From Przewalskia tangutica (lineage: Eukaryota > Streptophyta > Magnoliopsida > Solanales > Solanaceae): a DNA stretch of 64,000 bases. Positions 1 through 12,504 of this stretch are shown piece by piece. A program made the position numbers and the translations under genes. Position 1 is the first letter of the stretch, and each line of letters starts with the position of its first letter. A model generated the notes under the pieces. That model was not told the origin of the DNA, ran no database searches, and saw only the letters and a list, made by a program, of their open reading frames with translations. The stretch spans positions 52,313,007 through 52,377,006 of the forward strand of contig CM056732.1 in assembly GCA_029844215.1 (NCBI GenBank), read 5' to 3'.

Positions 1-263
1 CACCATTCGGCCAACTTGACCGCCCACTAGAGGGTGACAAGTGTCGCCCTCTCGTTGGTCCAAAATATTTCATCTCTCGGAAAAATCCGCAAAAATTATA
101 AATGACATAGCCGTAATTTTCCCTTCGCAAAGTCCGGAAAACGCTTTTTGAAACGATTCTTTTCACTAGTTGTGCCCAAAATTTTCGGTCCTTTCCTAAC
201 TTAAGGCTTAAACTTTTATACGTACGCCCTCACGTACATACTCTGGAAATACGGGGTATAACA
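1..263 (-). mobile_element. Element E: terminal part of a minus-strand giant-LTR retrotransposon LTR
   Basis: Only the U3-side end of the LTR is in the window. It ends with the string tacggggtataaca, the reverse complement of the LTR start seen at 60367 (TGTTATACCCCGTA). It also shares the regions around cgtacgccctcacgtac and cgcaaaaat with the LTRs of D and F. The insertion point at 263/264 lies inside the protease reading frame of the Athila-type element, so E is younger than that element. The rest of E lies to the left of the window. Confidence 0.85.
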
Positions 264-540
264 TTAACGATCACGTCCTCAATCTTCCCTCTTGGATGAA
301 CCACTGTCCTATCGGCACCGCAGCTCATGTAGTCGGTTGGCCTCACCTAACTCCAATCGTTTAAATGCGATAAGGCATCGATTTATACTTGCCCCTAAAT
401 CACACAGAGCCACTTGCATGTCACCCTTGCCTAAGTGCGTAGTGTAAAGCTCTGCAGGTCTTTTAGTTTTGGTGGCAACTTCTTTTGCAAGATAGCACTA
501 CACTCCTCCGGTGCTACTATTTCAGATCTGCCGCTTTCTT
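264..540 (-). pseudogene. Athila-type Ty3/gypsy aspartic protease fragment
   Basis: Read on the minus strand this is the retroviral-type aspartic protease region of an Athila/Tat-branch gypsy element. The active-site motif D-L-G-A-S is at 401-387. It is preceded by a K-L-P-P-K-L-K-D motif and followed by a segment resembling A-D-R-T-V-V-H-P-R-G and I-E-D-V-I-V, as is usual for this clade. In the family the enzyme cleaves the Gag-Pol polyprotein. There are frameshifts around the start of the domain, and the frame is cut at 264 by the inserted LTR of element E. The next domain, RT, would lie left of the window. The family assignment is confident. The gene is non-functional. Confidence 0.8.
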
Positions 541-1569
541 CTTCTTCCCAAGATCTCCTTCATGAACTTGAAATTGGAGGCATCTGCTCTAATGCTTCTA
601 TAAAAGGTATGTTGATATGCAGCTTTTGAATGTCTCCAAGAATTTGGAGAATTGTTTATCAACCGCCCATTGTAATCTCTGGAATGGGATCTTCTCTGTA
701 TACTCCTTCTCTGGAGTTTTCTACCATCTTGGCGAGATTCAACCACCTTCTCTTTTCTATCTCTCGCCTTTGCTCAACTCTGGTGAGGTCGCTGCCCAAT
801 TGCTTCCCACTTCGCAATTGTCTTGCTGGCATTGCTCCTGATTTACCTCTGTGTTGGCAATGTACCACGTGGGCTCGCTTGTTTGCTGCGCTAGCTGACC
901 ACTTGTGTTTCCAAGTTCTGAGCGAGGATCTAGCCACACGAATCGGTGCAGGCGTTGGTAAGTGCCAACAAAGTCGCTCTCACTCGCTCCGCTTCTTGCC
1001 GAATCGTGCATTGAATCGCTGAAAGTGGGGCGAGTAAAGGGCTGCTGATTTTGGTTCTGCTAGGTTTGCATCGCCCTGTATTTATTCTTGCCACTCGGCC
1101 TCTCCATGAGAAATTTGGGTGATTCTCCACCGGATTATAAGTGTTGGAGTATGGATTGTTTTGTGGCCTCGATAGTTACCCACTACCGACATTCTGCACC
1201 GCTTCTATTGGCATATTATTGGGATCAGAAGGACACCTATCGAATGTATGTGGCTCCGCAGATTTCACAACTCTTTGGCATCTACCGCATTCATCGATAT
1301 GGTATGTTGTCGCAATTGTTTCGCCAAAGGGCCACTTGGGCATTCAAGGCGAGAATGGCATCTATTTTGTGGACTCCACGTTTCTTCTCCCACTCGTCGA
1401 CCTCTTCGTGACATGGTTGTTGGTGGCCATATCTTCTAATAACTCGTGAGCGTCGTGGGCTATTTTCTCATGAATGCCCCACCGCTGCAGATCTATAATG
1501 GTTACGTTGTATCGCCACCGTTATAGAAGATGTGGACCAAGTTCCACAACTCAATACAATAGTGTGGCA
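541..1569 (-). pseudogene. Athila-type gag, C-terminal half
   Basis: Minus-strand continuation of the gag that starts at about 11100 and is interrupted by element D. Read through frameshifts, it has a zinc-knuckle-like segment (C-E-I-C-G pattern, near 1240-1290), then an N-P-Y-S-N-T-Y-N-P-like and H-P-N-F-S-W segment (near 1100-1170), then a K-F-M-K-E-I-L motif (about 540-580) before protease. That order is typical of Athila gag. Gag forms the virus-like particle and binds element RNA. Several stops and frameshifts break it into short frames. Confidence 0.75.
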
Positions 1570-1574
1570 CTTTC

Positions 1575-4500
1575 TCACACGACCGAACGGGCGTGTTGGT
1601 GCCTTACCGGGCACCCTAGTGATACAACATCGAGAGAAAAACCATGAAATAAGAACTTAAACATACGATTAGATATGGATCAATATAAAGAAAATAGGTC
1701 AACCAAAAGCGGTTGCCTTTCTGCAAGTATATATATATCGACATTTGAACGAGCATAATCCTTACAACCCCGCCACAACAAAGATTACACGGACCTCTAA
1801 GATTTTTACAACAGCTATGACGACAGGGGCCCCGCCATACCCCGAATGTACAAGAACCTGCTGCACTGTGGTAACATACCAAAAGATAAGCCTCAAGGAA
1901 CGGAGCTTCCCAAAACGCTGAAATGTGATCCTATGGCGGGAATCGGCACCGATGTACCTACTGCGCAGATGAACGCATTGCCGGCGAGGTCAAGACAACA
2001 GTACCAAGTATGTGAAATCAGAATATCAGTAAATGAAATCATAATAGTCTATATAAAGCAGGAGACATGTATGATAACCAAACTACAGTACACACATATA
2101 ACAGTTATATCAAGTCAGGGACTCACGCCCTCCAAGTCATTACTCAACTATAATTATGGGTCTCACGCCCACAACATCAATCATGCCCATGGAATACCCT
2201 CCTCACTGCCGGCAGTCTATGATATGATAACACCAAGAAGTACACCTGAACACCAAGTCCTACTTGATGCCTAAGCCGTACTAACAATACAATACAACCA
2301 AACCACGAAGCTGACACGGCAAGTCAAAGCCGACTACGGATACAAGGCGGTCACGTGGTGACCGGGGCAAATGCGAGGGCTAACTACCAGGTACGCAGCG
2401 TATCACGAGACCGTCAATACACCGAGCGGGGCAAGTGCGAGGGCTAACTACCAGTACAGGCCGAATCGGCCACGAGGGCAAGTACGAAAGCCACCACGGA
2501 TACCAAGGCGAGCAAGAAAACCTCATGGAGAGCTAGTCCATGGAATAACACTATCAACGTGAGCGTGCGTGGAATTCTCCGTCATCGCTGGCACGTCGAG
2601 TAAGTTCTCGACAAGTCAACCGCCCTCCATCGAGACGCGGTAGTATAGAAACACAATTCTTGCACAACAAAGGCTATCACAATAAGCATAGGCAAGTTTC
2701 ACAACAACAAGCATAGGCAAGTTATACCTGACTCAAGGTACTTTCATTTTATGTCAAAGTCCGGTTTTAACCCTAAAGTACTACGTGCGTTAAATTCCTT
2801 TTAAAGATCCATTTCTTTACAAAGGTCACCCGATACCCGTAGTATAAAAATAGAGTGACTAACATTGTTAAGTAAACAAAACACTTCCCTTTGTAAAATC
2901 AAGTAACAACATTATTTTCCAAGCGTTCAAGTTTGCCTAATTTCAAATGCTCGAGTTTCTCGGTTTGAAAGGTTTCAGTAGTTCATAGTTTTAATCCTTT
3001 AAAACAATTTGAGAAACATATGCCTATGTGTGAGTAGGTTATTCTTGTTCATAACAATCTTATTAAAGCAGTCATGATCTAGGAAATATAATATCATTTT
3101 GTCTCATCTTAGCTTCTATGCAGATGGAGGTTTCTACTGGTTTTAATAATACTTAATTATTCAATACATTTCCCTTTATTAGCGCTGCAGTGGTTTGCTC
3201 GATACTTATTCTGATTTCCGAAATCAGTAAAACATTATTCCTTTTAAAAACCAAGTACTCATTACTCACGAATGAGGTTTTACACTTCTAACAAAATTCA
3301 TATTAAGTCAAGTCTCTTATCTTTTAAGATCAAGTCTCTTAACTTCTAAAATCAGTAAACCATTTTCTTTACCTCTCTTAAGACGTTATACCTAACTTCC
3401 CATAAAGCTAGTATAACTCTTATGTTTTCAAAACCAAGTATTACTCTTCTTTCAAAAAGGTTTCTTAATCTTTTAAAATACTTCAAGATTCTTATTATTC
3501 AGGCTTAAGTCAAAAGACATTGTCGTAACACTACATTCAGTTAACACACGTACGTCTACCGTACTATATATATATTCTTTTAAAATACTTCAAGATTCTT
3601 ATTATTCAGGCTTAAGTCAAAAGACATTGCCACACGTACGTCTACCGTACTTATATATATTCCTTTAAAATATCATGCTCAAGAGTATAGGAAGAATCAC
3701 ATACCTCGCGACGATTATCGACTATAAGCAAAATGCTCCACGGCTATAACCCGGCTAGCCTTGTCCACCTTCCAAGTAGTACATGCTACTCGCAGAACAT
3801 TCAACCAATAAAGGTTATAAGTCTCATCAGAATACAGTCTATGTAAATCTGATTTAATCTTCTACTTTAATATTCTTACGATGCGATTTGATTCAAGTCT
3901 TATCTGTAATATCCTTCTATTACAGTTCAATTCTCTTCTATAAATCTTATATTCATTTCTATACAACTACAGTATGTAATTTCCAATTACAATAGAAGGA
4001 TAGGATTATTTACCTCGGTAAGCCCAAAATTATCCAAGTTTAAAGTCGATCCTGAGCAACGTTTAGCTCCTACTCCGGGTGCTCCAACCCGCTCCAAACA
4101 ACCCTTAGAAGTTCTACGCAACTTCTACTTAACACTTCAACCGACTATGAAGGTTTTCCTTAGGGTTTCGTTTAGTGGCTAAAGGAAGTATAATAGTATT
4201 TTCCGGGCTTTTCGTATAGAGGGTACTTGGAAATACTACAAAGGTTTTGGGCTAGAGTATTTTGGCATTATAACAATACTTGGAGAAGTATTCCTATACC
4301 ACAAAAGGGGGGGTGTATTTCTCAAAACCAACTAGGCAAGGGGGGTACTTTACGTGAACTAGGTAGGGGTTTCTCGAGGGGCCTGCAAAGGGGTTTGGCT
4401 AGCACAACTAGGAGGGGGGGGAGAGGGTTGGACGAAAACTCACAAGGGAGAGGAGTAGTTTGAGACTTAGAGAAATGCTCAAGTTTGGATGAAGAAAGTC

Positions 4501-4931
4501 TTCAACTTAGAGGGGTATTTATAGGTCAAGCAATGGCCAACCAATGGCCAAGATGAAGCCAACTGCTAGGCAAGTGTAAGGCCAAGATTTACCCAAGTAC
4601 ACCTTATCCATCTACCACCAAAATATCACAAAATATCCTACCAACTTTGACCCACCCTTTCGTCCACTTGCCGTCCACACTCACGCCCAATGTGAGGGTG
4701 ACACATGTCACCCTCCCGTTGGTCCAAAATGTTTCATCTCTCGGAAAAATCCGCAAAAATAATAAATGGCATAGCCGGAATTTTCCCTTCGCAAAGTTTG
4801 TAAAACGTTTCGTCGAAAAACGATTCTTTCCGGTACTTGTGTACAATAATCTCGTCCTTGCCTAATCTTTAAAGCTCAAACTTTTGTACGTACGCCCTCA
4901 CGTACATACTCCGGAAATACGGGGTATAACA
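1575..4931 (-). repeat. Element D 3' LTR (left copy)
   Basis: About 3.36 kb, ending in the ggggtataaca terminus. The TATA box complement TATTTATA is at 4516-4523, giving a U3 of about 410 bp and a very long R/U5. It contains a cassette of diverged ~50-bp repeats at 2330-2530 (the same unit as in A), the conserved block at 3059-3240, and a local duplication of the ttattcaggcttaagtca region (3466-3535 and 3572-3640) that the right LTR lacks. CAG/CTG sites are better kept here than in the right copy. Confidence 0.85.
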
Positions 4932-4966
4932 TTCTCCCCTCCTTAGAAACATTCGTCCCGAATGTT
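4932..4966 (-). promoter_or_regulatory. Element D polypurine tract and adjacent palindrome
   Basis: The polypurine tract complement ttctcccctcctta (4932-4945) touches the 3' LTR. It primes plus-strand DNA synthesis in LTR elements. Two bases further is the perfect inverted repeat AACATTCG-tcc-CGAATGTT (4948-4966), present at the same place in A, B and C. Confidence 0.75.
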
Positions 4967-5974
4967 CCTTCTCAAGACGGATAACGATGAAGTTCTTCTT
5001 AACTTAAACAAGTTTCCAATGCCACACATGGCCACAAAAATAACACACGCTCAAATACTTAACCCAAGTCAACGAGGAATCACCTCTAGCATTACAAAAG
5101 CTTCCACCCCCGGTCTAACAGATATTCCTTTGCACCTTTACTTCTCAAAGGTAACGATCATTTCTATTCTCTCAGCACATGTTCACATCTTCCCTTACTC
5201 GTCGTACTCTTCTCGAACACTTGGACTCTGCTAGTATACGTACCATACTTCCGTCATTACTTCAGTTTCCAAAACTTTGGAGTCACTACCTTCAAACTTG
5301 GTCACCTTAAGGCCATTCCCGGCCTTCACGATCCGATTCTGGTCGAACATATCCACGAACTCATACAATGGTCATCTAAACTTGGGCCTAGCACCCTCGT
5401 GATCCTACCACCTGGTGGGACCACCTCGAACTGACCCAACCCCAAACCGGGCTACGGGTTGACCCGTAACATGTCCCCAACCCGACCCACTTAACGCATC
5501 AAGCTCTTGTTCCCCGATCCGGAACAATCTTACCTATACAGGTCATGAAAGCTACCACTTCCATTTTACACCACCCAAGGAATTTTCCCACAATTACTCC
5601 ACGTATACTTATACATTCTGACAAAGATTACCCGCAAAATCTTGTACTCAAGGCGACTTACATCTAAGGTCTAAGCGTAATATTCTAAGGTTCATCATTT
5701 TCTACCCTTTGCTTACCCTTTTCACAACCAGGCTTCTAAATCACATTTTTGCACAAAGCTATCTGAACATAACACTAAACACATCATCATAACATCAATA
5801 CATACAAATCTCTAGAGGGTTAAGGATATACCTGAAAAGATAGGCGGTTCAAAGGACCGCTAAAACTGAGAACTTCCACCGCGACCTGCCGTGGCTGCCA
5901 CGGTATGAACATCCTGCCTAGCTATGGAAGGTGAAGAACCCGCCCGATCTCGTAGTCTGGCTATCCTACCGATG
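4967..5974 (-). other. Element D 3' untranslated internal region
   Basis: About 1 kb between the gag remnant and the polypurine tract, with no protein match I can see. It aligns by eye with the same region of A (about 25440-26330), for example the cggccttcacgatccgattc stretch, and partly with that of C (about 19280-19990). This is where a pol region would be expected in an autonomous relative. It is absent here. Confidence 0.6.
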
Positions 5975-7013
5975 CTACCTGGACGGTCTCGCCAGGATGG
6001 CCTGTTGGCGCAGAATAACAATCTCCCAAGTTAGTCGACACTCTCCCTTATGAAGTTTTCCACAACGCCACACCGAGACAAGAGCGACCTCGTCCGCGAG
6101 CACTCTGCTCCGCGAAAATCTGAAACACAGGAGCCACGACCGCTCTCTCGATATCCGAAGGTCGAAGGATGTGGAGGACCACTGCATCTTGGCGGAGGTA
6201 CATAACTAGTCTCCACTGAGGCGGTCCGCCTCGAAAGTTATCAAAGGACCTGCATTACGGCCTCTTATGGCGATCTTTGTCGTTCCGTCGACCTCTCTGC
6301 CTCGCGTCCAGTGCATAAGCTGCGTGCGGGCAATGTCCATGCCGGTGAAGAGCTACACGAACAAGCCTCTCGCCAAGTAGTCGTCGAGCCGGTGGCGTGG
6401 CGGTGCACTCTGTCCCCATCACGGCTACTAACGCGGGACATACAGAGGCGATGAGTCGAACTCCACATTATACTCCCGAACCGCACGCGGATTACGCCGC
6501 AACACCAAAAATCTGCCCGAGCCCTCCTCATCTGTGGAGGCAAGAAGTGTGCAGAAATGCCTCGAGAACTGCGTCCATATAGGAAGTGCATTCTCTCCCG
6601 ACGACTCCGCGAATCAAACCGGGCTGCGGTATCGCGCCCGATGCGAACCTAGGACCAGCGACTCGGTCTCCGTGCCTTGATCACTCTCGCGATCCGGCTA
6701 TCGCTTCGGATGAACTCCTGCGGATCATCCTCGGGCCTCGACCCGTAAAACTCGGGCGAACTCTGACTCGAGAAAATCCGTAGCCTCAAACTATCTCGAT
6801 CTAGGGTGAACCACTGGTGCTCACTGGCTGCTGCGTCCGGCTATCCTCAAGTCAGCCTGACCACGGCGGCGATAATCGCCAACTCCTCGTAACCCGTCTC
6901 TGCTCCGCTCGGTGGGGTGGAGGCTCGGTTCTGTGGTCTCGCAGAGGCGCCGCTTCTACTCGCGTATCGCCTGGCTGTCTTGCCGCCACGGGCCCGGCCT
7001 TGCGGCGAGGCAT
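5975..7013 (-). pseudogene. Element D gag remnant
   Basis: Likely start codon complement at 7011-7013, opening M-P-R-R-K-A, close to the M-P-L-R-K-A start of F. Further on (minus strand) are P-E-F-Y-G and E-D-D-P-x-E-F-I motifs, typical of the N-terminal half of the plant gypsy gag domain. A V-H-R-H-x-T-G segment follows, then a cysteine cluster R-C-G-K-L-H-K-G-E-C-R near 6040-6090 ahead of a broken zinc knuckle. At least five frame changes break it, many at places where sister copies have CAG or CTG. Gag would package the element RNA. As read here it cannot make a full protein. Confidence 0.7.
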
Positions 7014-7196
7014 AAGCGGTACAAGCGAGATCGTCGAGGGCTCCAACTTACAACACGGCTCTAAGGCACGATCTCGGAATGAAGAATGAAACCAATCCTA
7101 AATGTCTGTGACCTCACGATTATAGATGTGGTGCCTGACACATCGATAATCAAGACTCTACTGAACGCGGTGCGTAGACACTTTCAGAGGACTAAG

Positions 7197-7210
7197 CGCT
7201 CACGATACCA
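7197..7210 (-). promoter_or_regulatory. Element D primer-binding site (tRNA-iMet type, degraded)
   Basis: GATACCA is at 7204-7210, four bases from the LTR, and its complement TGGTATC matches the 3' end of initiator methionine tRNA. The following bases differ from the expected CAGAGC, giving CGTGAGCG on the minus strand. Confidence 0.7.
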
Positions 7211-7214
7211 CTTT

Positions 7215-10200
7215 TGTCACGACCAACCGGGGCGTGATCGTGCCTACCGGGCACCCTGGTGATACAACATCGAGAAAACCAGCGGAAATAAGAACTTAAA
7301 CATACGATTAGATATGGATCAAGATAAAGAAAATAGGTCAACCAAAGCGGTTGCCTTTCGCAAGTATATATATATCGACATTTGAGCAGTTACAATCCTT
7401 ACAACCACGCCCACACAATGCTACGGACCTCTAAGATTTTTACAACAGCTATGGCGGACAGGCCCCGCCATACCCACAGATGTACAAGAACCTACGGACT
7501 GTGGTAACATACCAAAAGATAAGCCTCGAAGGAACGGAGCTTCAATCTGTTGAAATGTGATCCTATAGCGGGAATCGACAACGATGTACCTACCTGCGGC
7601 GTGACGCAGCCCCGAAGTCGATGCAACAGTACAGTATGTGAAAGCGTAAATCGTAAATGAAATCATAATAGTCTATATAAAGCGGGAGACATGTATGATA
7701 ACCAAACTACGATTACACACATATAACGATTATATCAAGTCGGGGACTCACGCCTCAGTCATTACTCAACTATAATTATGGGTCTCACGCCCACAACATC
7801 AATCATGCCGTGGAATACCTCCTCACCGCGATCTATGATATGATAACACGAAGTACACTGAACACCGAGTCCTACTTGATGCCTAAGCCGTACTAACAAT
7901 ACAATACAACCGAACCACGAAGGCGACCGGGCAAATCGGCCGACTACGGATACAGGCGGTCGCGTGGTGGCCGGGGCAATCGAGGGCTAACTACGGTGTA
8001 CGAGCGTATCGCGAGACCGTCCACTACTGCTGAGCGGCAAGTCACGAGGGCTAACTACGGTACCAAGGCCGAATCAGCCACGAGGCGGGCAAGTCTGGCC
8101 GACCACGGATACCAAGGCGAGCAAAAACCTCATGGAGAGCTAGTCCGTGGAATAACACTATCAACCGGGCGTGCTGCGGAATTCTCGTCCTTTGTGCTGC
8201 GTCCAAGTAAGTTCTCAACAAGTCAACCGGCCTCCATCGAGAGGCAGCGGTAGTATAGAAACACAATTCTTGCACAAAGGCTATCACGATAAGCATAGGC
8301 AAGTTTCACAACAACAAGCATAGGCGAGTTATACACAACTCAAGGTACTTTCATTTTATGTCAAAGTCGGGTTTTAACCCTAAAGTACTACGACGTTAAA
8401 TTCCTTTTAAAGATCCATTTCTTTTACAAAGGTCACCCGATGCGTAGTATAAAAATAGAGTGACTAACATTGTTAAGTAAACCAAAACACTTCCCTTTGT
8501 AAAATCAAGTAACAACATTATTTTCCAAGCGTTGAGTTTGCCTAATTTCAAATGCTCAAGTTTCTCAGTTTCGAAAAGGTTTCGTAGTTCATAGTTTTAA
8601 TCCTTTAAAACAATTTGAGAAACATATGCCTATGTGTGAGTAGGTTATTCTTGTTCATAACAATCTTATTAAAGCAGTCATGATCTAGGAAATGTAATAT
8701 CATTTTGTCTCATCTTAGCTTCATGCGGATGGAGGTTTCTCTTGGTTTTAATAATACTTAATTATTCAATACATTTCCTTTATTAGTATTTGATGGTTTG
8801 CTCGATACTTATTTTGATTTCCGAAATCAGTAAAACATTATTCCTTTTAAAAACCAAGTACTCATTAGTCACGAATGAGGTTTTACACTTCTAACAAAAT
8901 TCATATTAAGTCAAGTCTCTTATCTTTTAAGATCAAGTCTCTTAACTTCTAAAATCAGTAAACCATTTTCTTTACCTCTCTTAAGACGTTATACCTAACT
9001 TCCCATAAAGCTAGTATAACTCTTATGTTTTCAAAACCAAGTATTACTCTTCTTTCAAAAAGGTTTCTTAATCTTTTAAAATACTTCAAGATTCTTATTA
9101 TTCAGGCTTAAGTCAAAAGACATTGCCACACGTACGTCTACCGTACTTATTTATATTCCTTTAAAATATCATGCTCAAGAGTATAGGAAGAATCACATAC
9201 CTCGCGACGATTATCGACTATAAGCAAAACGCTCCACGGCTATAACCCGGCTAGCCTTGTCCACCTTCCAAGTAGTACATGCTACTCGCAGAACATTCAA
9301 CCAATAAAGGTTATAAGTCTACTGTAAATACTGATCCTATGTAAATCTGATTTAATCTTCTACTTTAATATTCTTACGATGCGATTTGATTCAAGTCTTA
9401 TCTTTAATATCCTTCTATTACAGTTCAATTCTCTTCTATAAATCTTATATTCATTTCTATACAACTACAGTATGTAATTTCCAATTACAATAGAAGGATA
9501 GGATTAGTTACCTCGGTAAGCCCAAAATTATCCAAGTTTAAAGTCGATCCTGAGCAACGTTTAGCTCCTACTCCTGGTGCTCCAACCCGCTCGAACAACC
9601 CTTAGAAGTTCTGCGAACTTCTACTTAACACTTCAACCGACTATGAAGGTTTTCCTTAGGAGTTTCGTTTAGTGGCTAAAGGAAGTATAATAGTATTTTC
9701 GGGCTTTTAGTATAGAGGTACTTGGAAATACTACAAAGGTTTTGGGCTAGAGTATTTTGGCATTATAACAATACTTGGAAGTATTCTATACCACAAAAGG
9801 GGTGTATTTCTCAAACCAACTAGGCAGGGGTACTTTACGTGAACTAGGTAGGGGTTTTCTCGTGAGGCCTCACAAAGGGGTTTGGCTAGCACAACTAGGA
9901 GGAGAGGGTTGGAAACTCACGGGAGAGGAGTAGTTTGAGACTTAGAGAAATGCTCAAGTTTGGATGAAGAAAGTCTTGACTTAGAGGGTATTTATAGGTC
10001 AAGCAATGGCCAACCAATGGCGAAGATGAAATATTCGCTAGGCAAGTGTAAGGCCAAGATTTACCCAAGTACACCTTATCCATCTACCACCAAAATATCA
10101 CAAAATATCCTACCAACTTTGACACACCCTTTCGTCCACTTGCCGTCCACACTCACGCCCAATGTGAGGGTGACACATGTCACCCTCCCGTTGGTCCAAA

Positions 10201-10401
10201 ATGTTTCATCTCTCGGAAAAATCCGCAAAAATAATAAATGGCATAGCCGGAATTTTCCTTCGCCATAAAGTTTGTAAAGCGTTTAGTCAACGATTCTTTC
10301 CGGTACTTGTGTACAATAATCTCGTCCTTGCCTAATCTTTAAAGCTCAAACTTTTGTACGTACGCCCTCACGTACATACTCCGGAAATACGGGGTATAAC
10401 A
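7215..10401 (-). repeat. Element D 5' LTR (right copy)
   Basis: About 3.19 kb, from TGTCACGACC at 7215 to ggggtataaca at 10401. TATA box complement at 9989-9996. Repeat cassette at about 7915-8120 and conserved block at about 8650-8830. Compared with the left LTR, many CAG/CTG sites are altered, for example acagta becomes acgatt near 7706 and gcaggag becomes gcgggag near 7681. Confidence 0.85.
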
Positions 10402-11120
10402 TTTTCTCTGTAAATCTTTGAACATTTCCCTAGCTTCATATAAGGACTCTCCATCTGCTTGGTAGAAGTTATTCAGCTCCCCTCTCAATTTCGCTACTTT
10501 GCATGGGGGAAAGAATTTGGCCAAAAGTTTATGTGCCAGCTCTTGCCATGTAAAAATCGAATCGGCTGGCAGGGAATTCAACCATACTTTTGCTCTATCC
10601 ACTGTGAGAAGGAAATAGCCTCAATCGACAACGCCGTTATATCGAAAGTTGCACATAGCTCGAAATTAGCTATGTGCGTATGTAGATCCTCAGATGGCGA
10701 TCCTCCAAATTGCTTGTGTCTTTGTACCGTACTCGGAATCGCGGTTTTATCTCAAAGTTGTTTGCTCACATGGCGGGAGCCTAATACAAGTTTGTGCTCC
10801 ATTCACTCTCGGCACATAGTCTCCCGAGCTTCTTTCTGCACGGACTTGAACTCTTTCCTCGACGTCCGTAGGTACTTTGCGGTATTCACGGATTGGGTTG
10901 ATTTTCACCTAACCGCCTATCATCATGTTGTTGTTTTGAACACCGTCCATCTCTATCAATTTGCGATCCTCGATTCTTTACATTACGTTTACGAGTTTTC
11001 TCAATCTCTGGATTGAAGGAACAGAGTGTCGCCTCTTCTCGCATGTGATTTCTGAAATAGATCAAAAGCAGACCAATGAATCACGGCACCCTGATTTTTA
11101 CCCAAAATAAAGAAAAAACG
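10402..11120 (-). pseudogene. Athila-type gag, N-terminal half
   Basis: On the minus strand the frame at 10339-10602 reads W-L-N-S-L-P, then W-x-E-L-A-x-K-L-L-A-K-F-F-P-P, then D-G-E-S-L-Y-E-A and F-K-D-L-x-R-K. This is the conserved core of the Athila/Tat-branch gag domain. Upstream (about 10600-10720) another frame gives the usual S-E-D-x-x-x-H-I-x-N-F-E and C-A-T-F segment. The part beyond 10402 is displaced to 1569 by element D. Stops and frame changes show it is inactive. Confidence 0.8.
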
Positions 11121-11193
11121 TAAAAATAAAATAAAAATTAAAAACCAAATTAGAAATTAAAAATAGATAAATTTGATATTGAACTATGTTTAA

Positions 11194-11211
11194 TCCCCGG
11201 CAACGGCGCCA
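11194..11211 (-). promoter_or_regulatory. Athila-type primer-binding site (tRNA-Asp type)
   Basis: The complement of tccccggcaacggcgcca reads TGGCGCCGTTGCCGGGGA. This is the known primer site of many Athila/Tat-branch gypsy elements, complementary to tRNA-Asp. It lies six bases from the LTR. The AT-rich stretch 11121-11193 between it and gag is the untranslated leader. Confidence 0.85.
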
Positions 11212-11217
11212 AAAACT

Positions 11218-12504
11218 TGATGCGCGAAAAGATGCACTTTAACGCAAGTGCGTTATCGTGACAAGTAATATAGTCTTAGTAAGGCCGAATATAGTCCACA
11301 AGGATTAGGGTTCAAGTACCAACTATCTATCTTTTGGTATCTATTTGGTCGATAATTGATTTTGTGGTTTATAACTAACAATTATAAAAGCTAATTAACT
11401 ATAGGTTTACTTGGTTGTGATGGGAATAGGGCTTCCATGTCTCTCGACTATCCGCTTATGTTATTTATTAATGCAATGAATTATGGTTTTCTTCTCTCGG
11501 GCTAGCGGAGTTTACGAAATCGTTTTATATTCCCGTTAAGGATATATAAACACTCAACCCGATGTGCTCCTTTCTACCTTTCGGTGATAAGGATAACTAC
11601 ATAGGAGGATTAAGAACAAAACCTAGTTAACTCAATCGCGCGTGCGTAAAATTAGGGTTGTTAAGCCTCTCATTAACGCTACGTAAATAATTGAGGTATT
11701 TTCATCCCCGATCCAAAATATGTCTACCCAACTTACAACATATTCACAACCTCATCCTTTCAAGTTTGATTAGAAATCATATAAATAATGATAATTAGTG
11801 ATCAATTAATTACCAAGCATTCAAAGCAATTATTGGATAAATTTCAACAGAAGAAGAATAACCATAACATCGTCAATTTATAACATAAGTTTCTAGTGAA
11901 TTAACATGGAAAGCCTATAAAAGAATTAGTTCCTAGCCATTGACATGACAAGAACTAATTCCAAGTTCATCATCAAAAGCTGAAATAAAAGAAAGAAAAG
12001 AAAAGAAAATTACTAAGTTTAGGGTCTCGATCTTGATCCAAGAAAACCTTGTGTTGTGCAAGAAAGGGAACCCTTAAAATCTGCCTAGGGTTCTCCTTTT
12101 ATAGGCTCAAAACCGCCTCTAACTTTTCCCCCAAATCCTGGCCCAGAAAATCGTCATTAACCTGAATTTCCCGCGTCGGCGCCGCGGCCCTGATCTCTGC
12201 TGTCTGTGGGTGCCGCGGCGCTGGAACCTCTGCAGCCTCTCTGATGATTAGGCGTCGCGGCCCTGTCAGCTGCGAGGCGCGCGGCCGCGGTGCAGGTTTC
12301 TGCCTCGTTCGCCACTTTCTCGTCTTTTAAGCTCTGGAACCTCCTCTTTTGCCCTCTTTTAGCTCCTTTTCCGCCATTTGGCCATTTTAACCATTTTGAC
12401 TCAAAAGAAGGAAAAACTATCCTAATACGACACTTATTTGTACAAAAAGGGACAAAAGATTAACTAAAAATGACTCGAAAAGTGTATATAAAATACACCG
12501 ATCA
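11218..12504 (-). repeat. Athila-type 5' LTR
   Basis: A 1287-bp LTR starting (minus strand) TGATCGGTGTATTTTATATA at 12504 and ending CGCATCA at 11218, next to the primer site. The downstream LTR lies outside the window. The first bases beyond it (12505-12509, gtgag) would be the target-site duplication. A GC-rich patch at about 12160-12300 stands out from the AT-rich rest. Confidence 0.75.

Larger units (their letters stand above)
1575..10401 (-). mobile_element. Element D: complete gag-only giant-LTR retrotransposon
   Basis: Two minus-oriented LTRs (1575-4931 and 7215-10401) flank a 2.28-kb internal region. On the + strand the order is LTR, polypurine tract complement, gag, primer-binding-site complement, LTR. 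The insertion lies in an Athila-type gag, whose two halves abut it at 1574 and 10402. Flanking pentamers are CTTTC and TTTTC, an imperfect target-site duplication. No protease, RT, RNase H or integrase sequence is found, so the element would depend on enzymes from another element. The left LTR start is garbled (TCACACGACC instead of TGTCACGACC), so the boundary is good to a few bases. Confidence 0.85.
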
